The notes beneath the pieces were generated by a model that was given only the letters and a program-made list of their open reading frames with translations, had not been told where the DNA came from and did no database searches. This document shows, piece after piece, positions 8,678 through 17,412 of a stretch of 64,000 bases of DNA. The DNA is from Gammaproteobacteria bacterium. Its GTDB lineage: Bacteria > Pseudomonadota > Gammaproteobacteria > Eutrophobiales > Eutrophobiaceae. The DNA is taken from positions 35,609-99,608 of the forward strand of contig JAPPLI010000100.1 in NCBI GenBank assembly GCA_028819495.1, read 5' to 3'. Position numbers and translations under genes: made by a program. Positions within the stretch are counted from its first letter, which is position 1; each line of letters begins with the position of its first letter.

Positions 8678-9847
8678 CTATGACGGTTCCCGTTCCGCAC
8701 GCATATACAGGCCCGGCGCAACCGCCGTGATCAGCCCTTCCAGTTCCAGGTTCAACAACTTTCCCATAATGTCCTCAATACCGAGTCCGGTCATGTCCAC
8801 AATTTCATCCAGGCCTGTCGGTTCGTACCCTATATTATCAAGCAGCACTTTTTCCCGTTCGTCAAGTGTATTGCTCTTCCCCACCCCGGCTGAGGCTCCC
8901 CCCGAGGATGTCGCTTCAAGGTTGACGCAGCGGCCGAGAACGCCCGCAATATCCTCCACCCGCTCCGCCAGGCCGGCCCCTTCGCGCAACAGGCCGTGGC
9001 AACCCTGTTTCATCGGGTTCCTGATGGAACCCGGCACTGCGAACACCTCCCGGTTCTGTTCCAGGGCATGCCTTGCCGTGCTCAGCGAGCCGCTCCTGCG
9101 GGCCGCCTCAACCACCAGGACCGCTTCACTCAGGCCGCTTATGACCCGGTTGCGGCGCGGGAAATTATGCGGCAGCGGCCGCCAGGACAAGGGAAATTCG
9201 GACACCAGGGCGCCGCTTTCACTGATCTTCTCTGCCAGTCCCGCATTGGACTCCGGATATACGCAATCCAGCCCGCTGCCCAGCACTGCCACGGTCCTGC
9301 CCTGTTGTCCCAGCGCGCCCCGGTGCGCTTCCGTGTCTATCCCCCGGGCCAGGCCGCTGGTCACCGTAATCCCCTGCCTTGCCAGTTCCCCGGCAAAATA
9401 GCGGGCATCCCTGCGGCCATCCATGGTAGGTTTTCGACTCCCCACAATGGCAACCTGGCAACTTCCCAGGACTTCGGGGTCACCGCGTACGAACAGGCCT
9501 GGAGGAGGCGCCGCTATCTGTTTCAATATAGCCGGGTAATGTGGACTGTCAAGCGGGACCAGGCGGTAGTCCGGACGTTCCAGGGACCGGATTTCGCGCT
9601 CGATTTCCTGTGTATCAGGCTCCCGCAGGGCTTTCAGGACCGGCCCCGGCAAGTGGGAACGATTGATTGCCCCTGCCCCGACCGCGTCCAGCACGGCCTG
9701 AGCAGTCCCGAAACCCGCCAGCAATTGAGACAGGTCATGCTCAGCCGCAGCCGCGGCATGCAAAAGCACCAGCCAGGCATATGTTTGGGAATGTTCTGAA
9801 GCCCCGTCCTTGACTGTGTTCACCGATATCCTCCCTGACATGTACAA
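8678..9847 (-). CDS. dprA: DNA-processing protein DprA (Smf)
   Basis: A 389-residue DprA that loads RecA on incoming single-stranded DNA during transformation. The Rossmann-like core is clear: VAIVGSRKPTMDGRRDA, then GITVTSGLARGIDTEAHRGAL, VFAVPGSIRNP and the QGCHGLLREGA segment. The C-terminal winged-helix part (LDEIVDMTGLGIEDIMGKL) is present. The ATG at 9847 is the outermost; initiation a few codons later, at M4, is possible. Pseudomonas often has a LysM gene between dprA and def; here that gap holds only palindromes. Confidence 0.94.
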   Translation of the reverse strand: MYMSGRISVNTVKDGASEHSQTYAWLVLLHAAAAAEHDLSQLLAGFGTAQAVLDAVGAGAINRSHLPGPVLKALREPDTQEIEREIRSLERPDYRLVPLDSPHYPAILKQIAAPPPGLFVRGDPEVLGSCQVAIVGSRKPTMDGRRDARYFAGELARQGITVTSGLARGIDTEAHRGALGQQGRTVAVLGSGLDCVYPESNAGLAEKISESGALVSEFPLSWRPLPHNFPRRNRVISGLSEAVLVVEAARRSGSLSTARHALEQNREVFAVPGSIRNPMKQGCHGLLREGAGLAERVEDIAGVLGRCVNLEATSSGGASAGVGKSNTLDEREKVLLDNIGYEPTGLDEIVDMTGLGIEDIMGKLLNLELEGLITAVAPGLYMRAEREPS

Positions 9848-9857
9848 TAAAAATCTG

Positions 9858-9899
9858 GGGGTCAGAGTAAAAATTCTTCGAATTTCTTACTCTGACCCC
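9858..9899. repeat. Palindrome of family 1
   Basis: A 42-bp copy upstream of dprA on its 5' side. It is followed at 9903-9916 by a fragment resembling one arm and inner part (AGTAAGAAATTTC). Confidence 0.95.
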
Positions 9900-10014
9900 T
9901 CAAAGTAAGAAATTTCAGCAAATGCCTGCGATGGCATGCAATGTGGAATAGCTGGAAGTGTATCCCCACATCCGCCAGGGAGTCAACGGTATACCACATT
10001 GTGAACCAATTCCA

Positions 10015-10056
10015 GGGGTCAGAGTAAGAAATTCGAAGAATTTTTACTCTGACCCC
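10015..10056. repeat. Palindrome of family 1
   Basis: A 42-bp copy in the divergent dprA/def gap. It sits just upstream of the putative def promoter. Confidence 0.95.
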
Positions 10057-10067
10057 ATCCATCCACA

Positions 10068-10096
10068 TTGCCCGCGGCACTTTTTTTATGGATAAT
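10068..10096 (+). promoter_or_regulatory. Putative sigma-70 promoter of def-fmt-rsmB
   Basis: TTGCCC at 10068-10073 and GATAAT at 10091-10096 are 17 bp apart. Transcription would start near 10103, about 32 bases before the def ATG. Four and five of six bases match the two consensus hexamers. Confidence 0.5.
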
Positions 10097-10134
10097 AGTC
10101 AAAGGCTTACCCGGTAGAATCAAGCAGGAATCCG

Positions 10135-10641
10135 ATGTCAACATTGACCGTATTACATTTTCCCGACCCCCGGCTGCGTAAGAAGGCCCGTCCCGTCGCG
10201 GCCGTGGACGCGCAGGTCAGACAACTCTCTCGGGATATGCTGGAAACCATGTACGCGGAAAACGGCATCGGCCTGGCCGCCACCCAGGTGAACGTACAGC
10301 AGCGGGTCGTGGTCATGGACCTCTCGGAAGAGAAAAACGAACCCGTAACCCTGGTCAACCCGGAAATCATGCAAGAAACCGGCACGGAGGAAATGGAGGA
10401 AGGCTGCCTTTCGGTGCCCGGATTTACCGACCTGGTGCAACGGGCGGAAAAAATCTCCTACCGTTACCTCGACCTGGACGGTCAGGAAATCGAAGCGGAA
10501 GCCGACGGGTTGCGCGCAGTCTGCATCCAGCATGAAATCGATCATCTTGACGGAAAACTGTTCATCGATTACCTGTCCCCGATAAAACGGCAACGGGTGC
10601 GCAAGAAAATAGCGAAGCAGAACAAGATCCGCGCCTTGTGA
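10135..10641 (+). CDS. def: Peptide deformylase
   Basis: A 168-residue metalloenzyme that removes the formyl group from nascent proteins. All three signature motifs are present: GIGLAATQ (44-51), EGCLSVPG (89-96, metal ligand C91) and QHEIDHLDG (132-140, ligands H133 and H137, catalytic E134). The stop overlaps the fmt start (TTGTGA), which implies coupled translation of the formylation and deformylation enzymes. Confidence 0.97.
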   Translation: MSTLTVLHFPDPRLRKKARPVAAVDAQVRQLSRDMLETMYAENGIGLAATQVNVQQRVVVMDLSEEKNEPVTLVNPEIMQETGTEEMEEGCLSVPGFTDLVQRAEKISYRYLDLDGQEIEAEADGLRAVCIQHEIDHLDGKLFIDYLSPIKRQRVRKKIAKQNKIRAL

Positions 10642-11564
10642 ACCTCTCCTTTGCCGGCACGCCTGAACTCGCGGCAGTCATTCTGGGCGCGCTGATCGAG
10701 ACCCCGCAGCACCGAATCCGGCATGTTTACACCCAACCCGACCGGCCCGCGGGGCGCGGCAGGAAGAACCGTCCGAGTCCGGTCAAACAACTCGCTCAGC
10801 GGTTCGCTATTCCCGTCAAACAGCCCGCGAGCGCTGCTGAACTCGCACGGGACGCCGACCTGGCCGGCATCGATGCCTTGATAGTCGTCGCCTACGGCCT
10901 GATCCTGCCCGCACAGGTACTGTCCCGGCCCAGCTACGGTTGTATTAACGTGCACGCTTCCCTGCTGCCCAGGTGGCGCGGCGCGGCGCCGATCCAGCGG
11001 GCGATCCAGGCGGGTGATAGTGAAACCGGGATTTCAATCATGGTCATGGACCGCGGCATCGACACCGGCAGGATCCTGCTGCGGAAGGCCTGTGCCATCG
11101 GCAAGGCCGATACCGCCCTGTCCCTGTCGGAACGGCTGGCGTTGCTGGGCGCCGAGTGCCTGCCCGAAGCCCTGGCAGGACTGGCGGATGGTTCCATTGA
11201 CCCGGTGAACCAGGATGACGAGAAAGCGATCTACGCGCACAAGGTCACTAAACAGGAGGCGGAAATCGACTGGAATGCAGGTGCGGAACAAATCGAAAGA
11301 AGCATCCGCGCGTTCAACCCGGCGCCGGTTGCGCACACCTGCCTGAACGATGTGAAGATACGGGTCTGGGAAGCCCGGACACTGGACGCCGTCGCGGACC
11401 GCTGCAATCCCGGAAATGTCATAAGTTACGGACCGGAAGGACTCGATGTCTGCACCGGAAGCGGGGTCCTGCGTATCCTCGCCCTGCAACTGGAGGGAAA
11501 GAAGAAACAGGCCATAAGGGAGATCCACAACGGTTATCCCGGCCTTTTCGTTCCACGGCAATGA
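10638..11564 (+). CDS. fmt: Methionyl-tRNA formyltransferase
   Basis: A 308-residue Fmt that formylates initiator Met-tRNA. The N-terminal formyltransferase domain has [12 protein letters not shown], the formyl-tetrahydrofolate site [22 protein letters not shown] at about 98-119, and MDRGIDTG; the C-terminal tRNA-binding domain follows. It starts with GTG at 10638, overlapping the def stop. Its own stop TGA at 11562-11564 overlaps an ATG at 11561, the probable former start of rsmB. Confidence 0.96.
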   Translation: MNLSFAGTPELAAVILGALIETPQHRIRHVYTQPDRPAGRGRKNRPSPVKQLAQRFAIPVKQPASAAELARDADLAGIDALIVVAYGLILPAQVLSRPSYGCINVHASLLPRWRGAAPIQRAIQAGDSETGISIMVMDRGIDTGRILLRKACAIGKADTALSLSERLALLGAECLPEALAGLADGSIDPVNQDDEKAIYAHKVTKQEAEIDWNAGAEQIERSIRAFNPAPVAHTCLNDVKIRVWEARTLDAVADRCNPGNVISYGPEGLDVCTGSGVLRILALQLEGKKKQAIREIHNGYPGLFVPRQ

Positions 11565-11623
11565 ACCTGCGCGCGTGCTGCAAAGCGGGGACGGATTTAA
11601 AATCCGTCCCCAGACAACAATGA
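11561..11623 (+). other. 20-codon bridging frame made by a palindrome insertion and start duplication
   Basis: From the ATG at 11561 (overlapping the fmt stop) a frame runs 20 codons, through a palindrome, to a TGA at 11621-11623 that overlaps the present rsmB ATG at 11620. Its first 25 bases, ATGAACCTGCGCGCG followed by TGCTGCAAAG, repeat the beginning of rsmB imperfectly. The simplest reading is that the palindrome inserted at the rsmB start together with a duplication of that start, leaving both stop-start overlaps intact. Confidence 0.6.
11587..11611. repeat. Palindrome of family 2
   Basis: A 25-bp palindrome with arms GGGGACGGATTT and AAATCCGTCCCC. The same element occurs at 39062-39086. 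Confidence 0.9.
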
Positions 11624-12921
11624 ACCTCCGGGCCCGCGCTGCAAAGACCATCTGCCGGGTCGTGGATGCCGGGCTGACCCTGGATGCGGCCCTGGTACAA
11701 AGCCTGCATGGTGTCGAACGCGCCGCTGACCGCGGCTTCATCAAGGAACTGTGTTTCGGGACGCTGCGCTGGTTCGATCAACTGGAATTCCTGCTCGCCC
11801 GCTACCTGGACAGACCGCTCAAACAGAGAGATGGCGATATCGGCATGCTCATCTTGGTCGGCTTGTACCAGTTGCACCACCTGGGCACGCCCCCCCACGC
11901 GGCGATCTCGGAAACGGTGGAGGCAACCGTGGAACTGGACAAGGCCTGGGCAAAGCCGCTGGTCAACGCGGTGCTGAGGCGCTCACAGCGCGAATATCAA
12001 CAGAGCAAACCGGAACCGGACCGCCACCCCGGCGCGCATTATTCCCACCCTGCCTGGCTGCTTGACAGGATCAGGTCCGACTGGCCGGAACAATGGCAAA
12101 CCATACTGGAAGCCAATAACAAGCGTCCTCCCCAGCACCTGCGGGTCAACCTCCTGCGTAGCGCCAGGGACAGCTACCTTGAAGAGTTGGAGCGGACCGG
12201 CATCCGGGCGCAACCACTGGATTTGACGCCCTGCGGGTTCCATGTGACGGAGCCGGTCGACGTCAACGATCTGCCTGGTTTCGGGGACGGGTACGTATCC
12301 GTGCAGGATGCCGGCGCGCAGTTGGCCGCCGGCCTGCTGGACCTGCAGCCCGGACACCTGGTACTGGACGCCTGCGCCGCGCCCGGCGGGAAAACGGCCC
12401 ACATCCGCGAAACCCAACCGCAGATCGCGGGGATAACGGCCCTGGACGCCGATGAAAAACGTCTCACACTATTGCGCGACACCCTGTCCAGGCTGGCGCT
12501 GGATGCAACCGTCATCCGGGCCGACGCCGCCAAAACGGACACCTGGTGGGACGGGCGCCCGTTTGACCGCATCCTGCTCGACGCGCCGTGCAGCGCCACC
12601 GGGGTCATCCGCCGCCATCCCGACATCAAGCGCCTGAAACTCCCGGAGCAGGTCCCTGCCCTGCAAGCCAGCCAGGCAGAACTACTGGCAGCCCTGTGGC
12701 CGTTGCTGAAACCCGGCGGCAGGTTGCTGTATTCAACCTGCTCCGTGGTGCGAGATGAAAACGACCGGGTAATCGAAACATTCCTGGGCAACCACCCTTC
12801 GGCCAGAGCCGAAGCGATCCAAGCAGGATGGGGAATTGCTGCGGAGTACGGCCTGCAACTGCTGCCCGGCATGGATGACACGGACGGGTTTTATTATGCG
12901 GTATTGACCAAAGCGAGTTGA
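11620..12921 (+). CDS. rsmB: 16S rRNA (cytosine-967-C5) methyltransferase
   Basis: A 433-residue RsmB. An N-terminal NusB-like RNA-binding domain (residues about 1-140) precedes the SAM-binding domain with VLDACAAPGGKTAHI, the catalytic cysteine pair in DAPCSATGVIRRHPDIK and LLYSTCSV. I chose the ATG at 11620 because MNLRARAAKTICRVV matches the normal family start. An upstream ATG in the same frame at 11575 would begin within the inserted palindrome region. Confidence 0.95.
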   Translation: MNLRARAAKTICRVVDAGLTLDAALVQSLHGVERAADRGFIKELCFGTLRWFDQLEFLLARYLDRPLKQRDGDIGMLILVGLYQLHHLGTPPHAAISETVEATVELDKAWAKPLVNAVLRRSQREYQQSKPEPDRHPGAHYSHPAWLLDRIRSDWPEQWQTILEANNKRPPQHLRVNLLRSARDSYLEELERTGIRAQPLDLTPCGFHVTEPVDVNDLPGFGDGYVSVQDAGAQLAAGLLDLQPGHLVLDACAAPGGKTAHIRETQPQIAGITALDADEKRLTLLRDTLSRLALDATVIRADAAKTDTWWDGRPFDRILLDAPCSATGVIRRHPDIKRLKLPEQVPALQASQAELLAALWPLLKPGGRLLYSTCSVVRDENDRVIETFLGNHPSARAEAIQAGWGIAAEYGLQLLPGMDDTDGFYYAVLTKAS

Positions 12922-12939
12922 CGCATGATTATAATAGAT

Positions 12940-12982
12940 GGGGTCAGAGTAAAAATTCTGGCGAATTTCTTACTCTGACCCC
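12940..12982. repeat. Palindrome of family 1
   Basis: A 43-bp copy directly after rsmB. It is the last one before the catabolic block. Confidence 0.95.
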
Positions 12983-13041
12983 GGAGTTAATGTGCCTGGA
13001 TATAATAACCCCATGATTTATCACTTCCTTAACCGGACTGC

Positions 13042-13824
13042 ATGATCTCAAAAGACTCAAAGGATTTTATCGGTTCAATCGAACGGTGCATGGAGGTTAT
13101 CAGGGCGTTTGATGCCGATGATGTTGAAATGGCGCCGGCGGACGTGGCTGCGAAAACCGGCCTCACCCGGGCGACGGCCAGGCGCATACTGTTGACATTG
13201 ACCACCCTGGGTTACGTCGCCAGTGACGGCAAGTGGTTCCGGTTATCGCCGAAAATTCTCGACCTGGGTTTTTCCTACCTGACTTCCATGCAGATTGGCC
13301 AGGTTATCCAGCCAGTCATCAATGCCGCAAGCAGGAAGGTTGGCGAAACATGCGCGCTCTCGGTATTGCAGGAAGATGATATCGTCAGTATAGCCCACAG
13401 TTCGTTCGACCGGTTCGACCAAGTGACATTTTACCCCGGCACACACCTGCCAGCCTGTGTCTCGGCAGCGGGAAGGGTGATACTGGCCCATCATAAGTCG
13501 GAAAGACTCGATACCTATCTCAGGAATCTCAAGCTGAAACGTTACACATCGAACACGATCACTACTAAAGCGTATTTGAGAAAAGAACTGGAAAAAATAA
13601 GGCAGCAAGGGTATGCCCGTGTCGACGGAGAACTCGAAGTAGGGCTGTATACTCTTGCAGCGCCGATATTCAATGATGAAAAAACTCCCGTTGCCGCAGT
13701 CACTTTCGGTGGCAATGTCGCACGTATCAATGACCGGAATATCGAAAAAGAATTCCTGCCGGAATTATTCGGCGTTGCGAAGAGGATTGGTCAGCTACTG
13801 CCTGACAAGCATCCGATTTTTTGA
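13042..13824 (+). CDS. IclR-family transcriptional regulator (PcaR/PcaU-like)
   Basis: A 260-residue regulator with an N-terminal winged helix (PADVAAKTGLTRATARRILLTL, about residues 33-54) and a C-terminal IclR effector domain. Serine and arginine at the start of the recognition helix and the overall start resemble the PcaR/PobR group that controls aromatic and related catabolism. It overlaps the next MFS gene by four bases. It is the only transcription factor in the catabolic block and so the likely pathway regulator (inference). Confidence 0.9.
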   Translation: MISKDSKDFIGSIERCMEVIRAFDADDVEMAPADVAAKTGLTRATARRILLTLTTLGYVASDGKWFRLSPKILDLGFSYLTSMQIGQVIQPVINAASRKVGETCALSVLQEDDIVSIAHSSFDRFDQVTFYPGTHLPACVSAAGRVILAHHKSERLDTYLRNLKLKRYTSNTITTKAYLRKELEKIRQQGYARVDGELEVGLYTLAAPIFNDEKTPVAAVTFGGNVARINDRNIEKEFLPELFGVAKRIGQLLPDKHPIF

Positions 13825-14972
13825 TATCAATTTTGAAAATACAAATTAACAGGTTGTTTCTTGCCGTCAGCGCCGGCAAGTTCGTCAGTGTCGTCGGTCT
13901 GTTGATTATGCCGGTACAGGTCGGCGCCATGCTGGATGGCCTGCGACTGGGTGAGGCAGCCGTCGGTTTTCTTGCGACGATGGAATTTTCCGCGCTCGGC
14001 GCCGGCCTCATATTTGTCGCGATGAACCCTCTGAAAACCTCAGCCATGAGATACGCGTTGATTGGCGTAGCATTGATAGTTGCAGGCCAGATCGCATCCG
14101 CGCTGATTACATCATATGGCGTCCTGACGGCGCTACGATTTATCGTGGGCTTCGGAGCCGGCCTGGCCAATGCGGCTGCAACGGTTACCATTGCGGCGAA
14201 TTTCAAGGAACCGGAACGAACCGCCGGCTATGCGTTCGGACTGGTCTACCTGGTGGGCGGGGCGCTCTATCTCGCTTCGCCCTATATGACCGGATACGGC
14301 TACCATAAAGGCGTTTTCCTCAGTTTGGCCGCCGTCGTACTGGTATTCACACCATTGCTGTTTGCCTTGCCTGACACGCCGCTGCAGAAGAAAAAAAGAG
14401 ACGTTGCCGGGAAGGACGCCATATTAAGCACTGCTGCCTTTTTACTGTTTACCGCCGAGATTTTCCTGATGATCGGAATGGGCGCGGCCTGGGCATTCGG
14501 CGAGCGTATGGGATTGGCAGTTAATTTAACACCACAGGAGATTGGATTTTATTTTGCCTGCACCATGATTGCATCGATCATCGGTTCATTGTGCGCAGGC
14601 TGGTTGGGCACGCGCTTCGGCAGAACCCTGCCTTTCGTAGTCTGTACTGTACTGGTGGCTATCTGCTGCTATTTCATGGCCAATCCCGGCATTGCCATTG
14701 TCTATGTAATCTGCCTGCTGAGTTTTCAGGTGTTCCAGGCGGTGTTCATACCGTTTTTAATCGGCACGGGCGCGGCCCTGGAAAGCAGCGGGCGCCTGTC
14801 CGCGGCTGTGGTCGCGGTCGAAATCTTCAGTTTCGGCGCCGGCGGGTTCGCAGGCGGCACGGTAGTCGAAACATTCGGCTTGGCGGCGGTCGGCTGGCTG
14901 GCGCTTCTGGGCGGAGCAATCGCCATTCCCCTCCTTATCGCGGTTTGCCTGCCCCTGGATCGGCGCGCCTGA
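13821..14972 (+). CDS. MFS transporter
   Basis: A 383-residue, very hydrophobic protein with about 12 membrane segments, typical of the major facilitator superfamily. The likely start is the TTG at 13821, which overlaps the iclR stop (TTGA); a TTG at 13833 is an alternative. Being coupled to the regulator gene suggests it imports or exports the pathway substrate. Its 3' end overlaps the convergent MFS gene by 38 bases. Substrate unknown. Confidence 0.88.
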   Translation: MISILKIQINRLFLAVSAGKFVSVVGLLIMPVQVGAMLDGLRLGEAAVGFLATMEFSALGAGLIFVAMNPLKTSAMRYALIGVALIVAGQIASALITSYGVLTALRFIVGFGAGLANAAATVTIAANFKEPERTAGYAFGLVYLVGGALYLASPYMTGYGYHKGVFLSLAAVVLVFTPLLFALPDTPLQKKKRDVAGKDAILSTAAFLLFTAEIFLMIGMGAAWAFGERMGLAVNLTPQEIGFYFACTMIASIIGSLCAGWLGTRFGRTLPFVVCTVLVAICCYFMANPGIAIVYVICLLSFQVFQAVFIPFLIGTGAALESSGRLSAAVVAVEIFSFGAGGFAGGTVVETFGLAAVGWLALLGGAIAIPLLIAVCLPLDRRA

Positions 14973-16149
14973 TTCGTGATTGCCTGTACATGCCTGCAAA
15001 CAGCATATAACTGAATGACAACAGGAACAGGCTGATATAGATAACATTGGCGTATTGATTATCGACGATGACCAGTCCCGCCAAAACCGGCCCTGCTGCA
15101 ATACCGATACCCTGCAGGAAAGGCAACAGAACAACAATACGGCCGTCCCGATCAAAACTGGCTATCCAGCCGTTCTGGAATGGGATAACGAAACTGTAAA
15201 AGAAATTGTAGACGCATAGTGCCACCAGGTAGGTTGTGGCTGCCGGATGCCGGCCAATAGTGAAAATGGCGATGAATAAACACACATAACCGAATGAGAT
15301 GGGCACGATGCGTTTCATCCTGCCTGCCAGCCACGCGGGAACCAGGGCGCCGGCAAAACTGAACAGCAGGGAGACAGACAGGGTTATCGCGATAAAGTCC
15401 GTGGCAAACCCTTCGGCATCCCCAAGTCGTTCCATGAACGACCAGATGCTGTTCATGGATGCAAAGAATAATCCGACTGCAAGCAAGCCATACAGGACAG
15501 TACGGTCCGTCACGGCAGACGGTTTACTCAACTGCTTGTCGCTGCGGGTGTTTCCCGTTAAAGGATTTGAGCGCGGTATGGCATGGTAGCAAATCACAGG
15601 TAAAAGAGCCACCAACCCGGTCATGATGAAAACCGGCGCCGCGCCCCATGTCATCCACAGCCAGGACGCGCCATTCAGGCACAGCGCGCCGACAAATACC
15701 TGCAGCGCCATGGCATAGGCGAACTCCCGGTCCGGATTCACGGACGCACTGATGGTGGCATACATGAATGCAACCATCGTTCCCGCGCCCAGTCCGGCCA
15801 TATAACGATATGCCAGTAACGCTTCAAAACTTTCGACCATACCACAAAGCAGGTTGGGAATGACGGTCAACAGCACGGCGAAAGGGAAAACCCGGCGCCA
15901 ATAGCAGCGGTGTATCCAGTAGCGGGCGCTGAACGCGGCAATGGTGTTCGCTGTCATATCCGCAGATAACAACATGCCTGTCTGTCTGCTGCTAAACCCA
16001 AATGTTTCGGTAAAAATACCGGCCAGGATGGGCAATAAATAGTAGATTGCGAGACTGGTCGCAAAAATCAGGTAAGTCAGCCAACGCGTCGCAGTCGCGC
16101 TGACATCAACAGGTTCCGTGTCGTGATAGTCTTCGGGGAGAAAAATCAA
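14935..16149 (-). CDS. MFS transporter, last gene of the catabolic operon
   Basis: A 404-residue MFS protein with about 12 membrane segments after a short hydrophilic N-terminus (PEDYHDTEPVDVSATATRW). It starts with TTG at 16149, preceded by GAGGGAAG as ribosome-binding site and 12 bases after the Rieske gene. It shares little obvious sequence with the convergent MFS gene, so the two are probably not a tandem duplication. Likely a permease for the compound handled by the operon. Confidence 0.88.
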   Translation of the reverse strand: MIFLPEDYHDTEPVDVSATATRWLTYLIFATSLAIYYLLPILAGIFTETFGFSSRQTGMLLSADMTANTIAAFSARYWIHRCYWRRVFPFAVLLTVIPNLLCGMVESFEALLAYRYMAGLGAGTMVAFMYATISASVNPDREFAYAMALQVFVGALCLNGASWLWMTWGAAPVFIMTGLVALLPVICYHAIPRSNPLTGNTRSDKQLSKPSAVTDRTVLYGLLAVGLFFASMNSIWSFMERLGDAEGFATDFIAITLSVSLLFSFAGALVPAWLAGRMKRIVPISFGYVCLFIAIFTIGRHPAATTYLVALCVYNFFYSFVIPFQNGWIASFDRDGRIVVLLPFLQGIGIAAGPVLAGLVIVDNQYANVIYISLFLLSFSYMLFAGMYRQSRIRRADPGAGKPR

Positions 16150-16161
16150 ACGATACTTCCC

Positions 16162-17406
16162 TCACCTATTGCCAAAATCACAATCACTACGTCCGCATAA
16201 CTTATCCAGATACCACCGGGTGAATTCACGATTCATTACTTCCTGTTCAGAATAGGGCCCGGGTTGATAGTGAGAAGACAATATCCCTGCCTGGTTATTT
16301 TCCGTGATAACCGCATCCTGTTTTAACGTGGCATCCCATACCCAGGACACGCGCTCCGGTACATAATCGACCCCTTCCCGGGCATCTCCATCCACCAGCC
16401 ATATGGCTTCCACGTCCGTGACCAGTTCGGAAATGGGGGTAAACCGCAATATTACCGCATGGTCATTGGATGCGAGCAGGTAGTTCAGATAATTGAACGC
16501 TACATAGGTCACACCCCCGTCATACTCCCTGAACTTCCCCATCAAAGTCGAAACGGGCCGGCCATCCTGGCTTTCGGTTAAAAAACCTTCCTTGATTGGC
16601 ATCCGGATCATCCCTGCGCCATGATCGAACGCACCCTCCAGGCAGGGATGCCCTAATGCCTCAACCTGTTTTTTCCATGCGTTGAGTTCCACCGCATAGT
16701 CCTGGCACGCCGCTTCGGGCCCTGAGCCCACGCCCGCACCGGCGGCCAGTAATTTTAATTCCGAATGCACGGAACAGTATTCCGGGTGAGCCGGGATGCA
16801 ATGATAACATTCAATAAAATTCTCCACTACCAGTTTCCAGTTGGCGCGGGTCGGCAGTTCCAGCCGCCGTGCAATTTTTGCGTTCTCTATACCGTGAAAG
16901 GACAGGTAGTTACGGCAATCCCTGCTCGTGTCATCAAGACCGACAGGCTCGTCCGCCAATGACACAAAGATCACGCCGTCAAGCACCTTGATACGGCAGG
17001 CGTGCAGGCCGTACCCCTCCCTGGAAAACTCTTCGGGCATTAATCGTGCAGTACGCAGGCTGCCGTCCAGGTTATAGGTCCAGGCGTGATAGGGACAGAC
17101 CAGCGCGGATTTTTTCCCTTCACTGTCCAGACATACCCTCGAACCCCGGTGACGGCAGACATTGTAGTGGGCATGGATATTGCCGTCCCTGCCGCGTACG
17201 ATAATGATTTCTTCACCGCAGATCCTGAACAGGAAATAATCCCCGGCGGCAGGAATCCTCGAAACATGGCCGGCCAGGTGCCATAACCGGTCCAGGACTC
17301 TTTCGCGATCAAGCGAAAACACATCCGGGTCGCCGTAAAAGGGCTGCTGCAGCGTGTGGCCGGCTACGTGGCCGCCGACCAGGTCCTGTATGTTTACTCC
17401 CGGCAT
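16162..17406 (-). CDS. Rieske non-haem iron oxygenase, large subunit (quaternary-amine type)
   Basis: A 414-residue oxygenase alpha subunit. The [2Fe-2S] ligands are C84/H86 (CRHRGS) and C104/H107 (CPYHAW). The mononuclear iron site is ENFIECYHCIPAHPEY with H202 and H207. Position 199, the bridge between the two centres, is glutamate where most ring hydroxylases have aspartate. That feature is known from carnitine and betaine oxygenases (CntA, GbcA) and points to a quaternary or tertiary amine rather than an aromatic ring. No reductase gene is nearby, so electrons must come from elsewhere. Confidence 0.9.
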   Translation of the reverse strand: MPGVNIQDLVGGHVAGHTLQQPFYGDPDVFSLDRERVLDRLWHLAGHVSRIPAAGDYFLFRICGEEIIIVRGRDGNIHAHYNVCRHRGSRVCLDSEGKKSALVCPYHAWTYNLDGSLRTARLMPEEFSREGYGLHACRIKVLDGVIFVSLADEPVGLDDTSRDCRNYLSFHGIENAKIARRLELPTRANWKLVVENFIECYHCIPAHPEYCSVHSELKLLAAGAGVGSGPEAACQDYAVELNAWKKQVEALGHPCLEGAFDHGAGMIRMPIKEGFLTESQDGRPVSTLMGKFREYDGGVTYVAFNYLNYLLASNDHAVILRFTPISELVTDVEAIWLVDGDAREGVDYVPERVSWVWDATLKQDAVITENNQAGILSSHYQPGPYSEQEVMNREFTRWYLDKLCGRSDCDFGNR

Positions 17407-17412
17407 GCGGAT

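Noticed and set aside
9862..10080. Short reading frames that contain GVRVKILRISYSDP or similar
   Set aside because: These are translations of the stop-free frame of the palindrome and recur wherever it occurs. Apart from potB none continues a recognisable gene.
12918..12935. TTGACG and TATAAT after rsmB as a promoter for the iclR gene
   Set aside because: The spacing is only six bases, far below the 15-19 needed.
13821..16149. The two MFS genes as a recent inverted duplication
   Set aside because: Their sequences differ throughout apart from general MFS features, so they are separate transporters whose 3' ends overlap.
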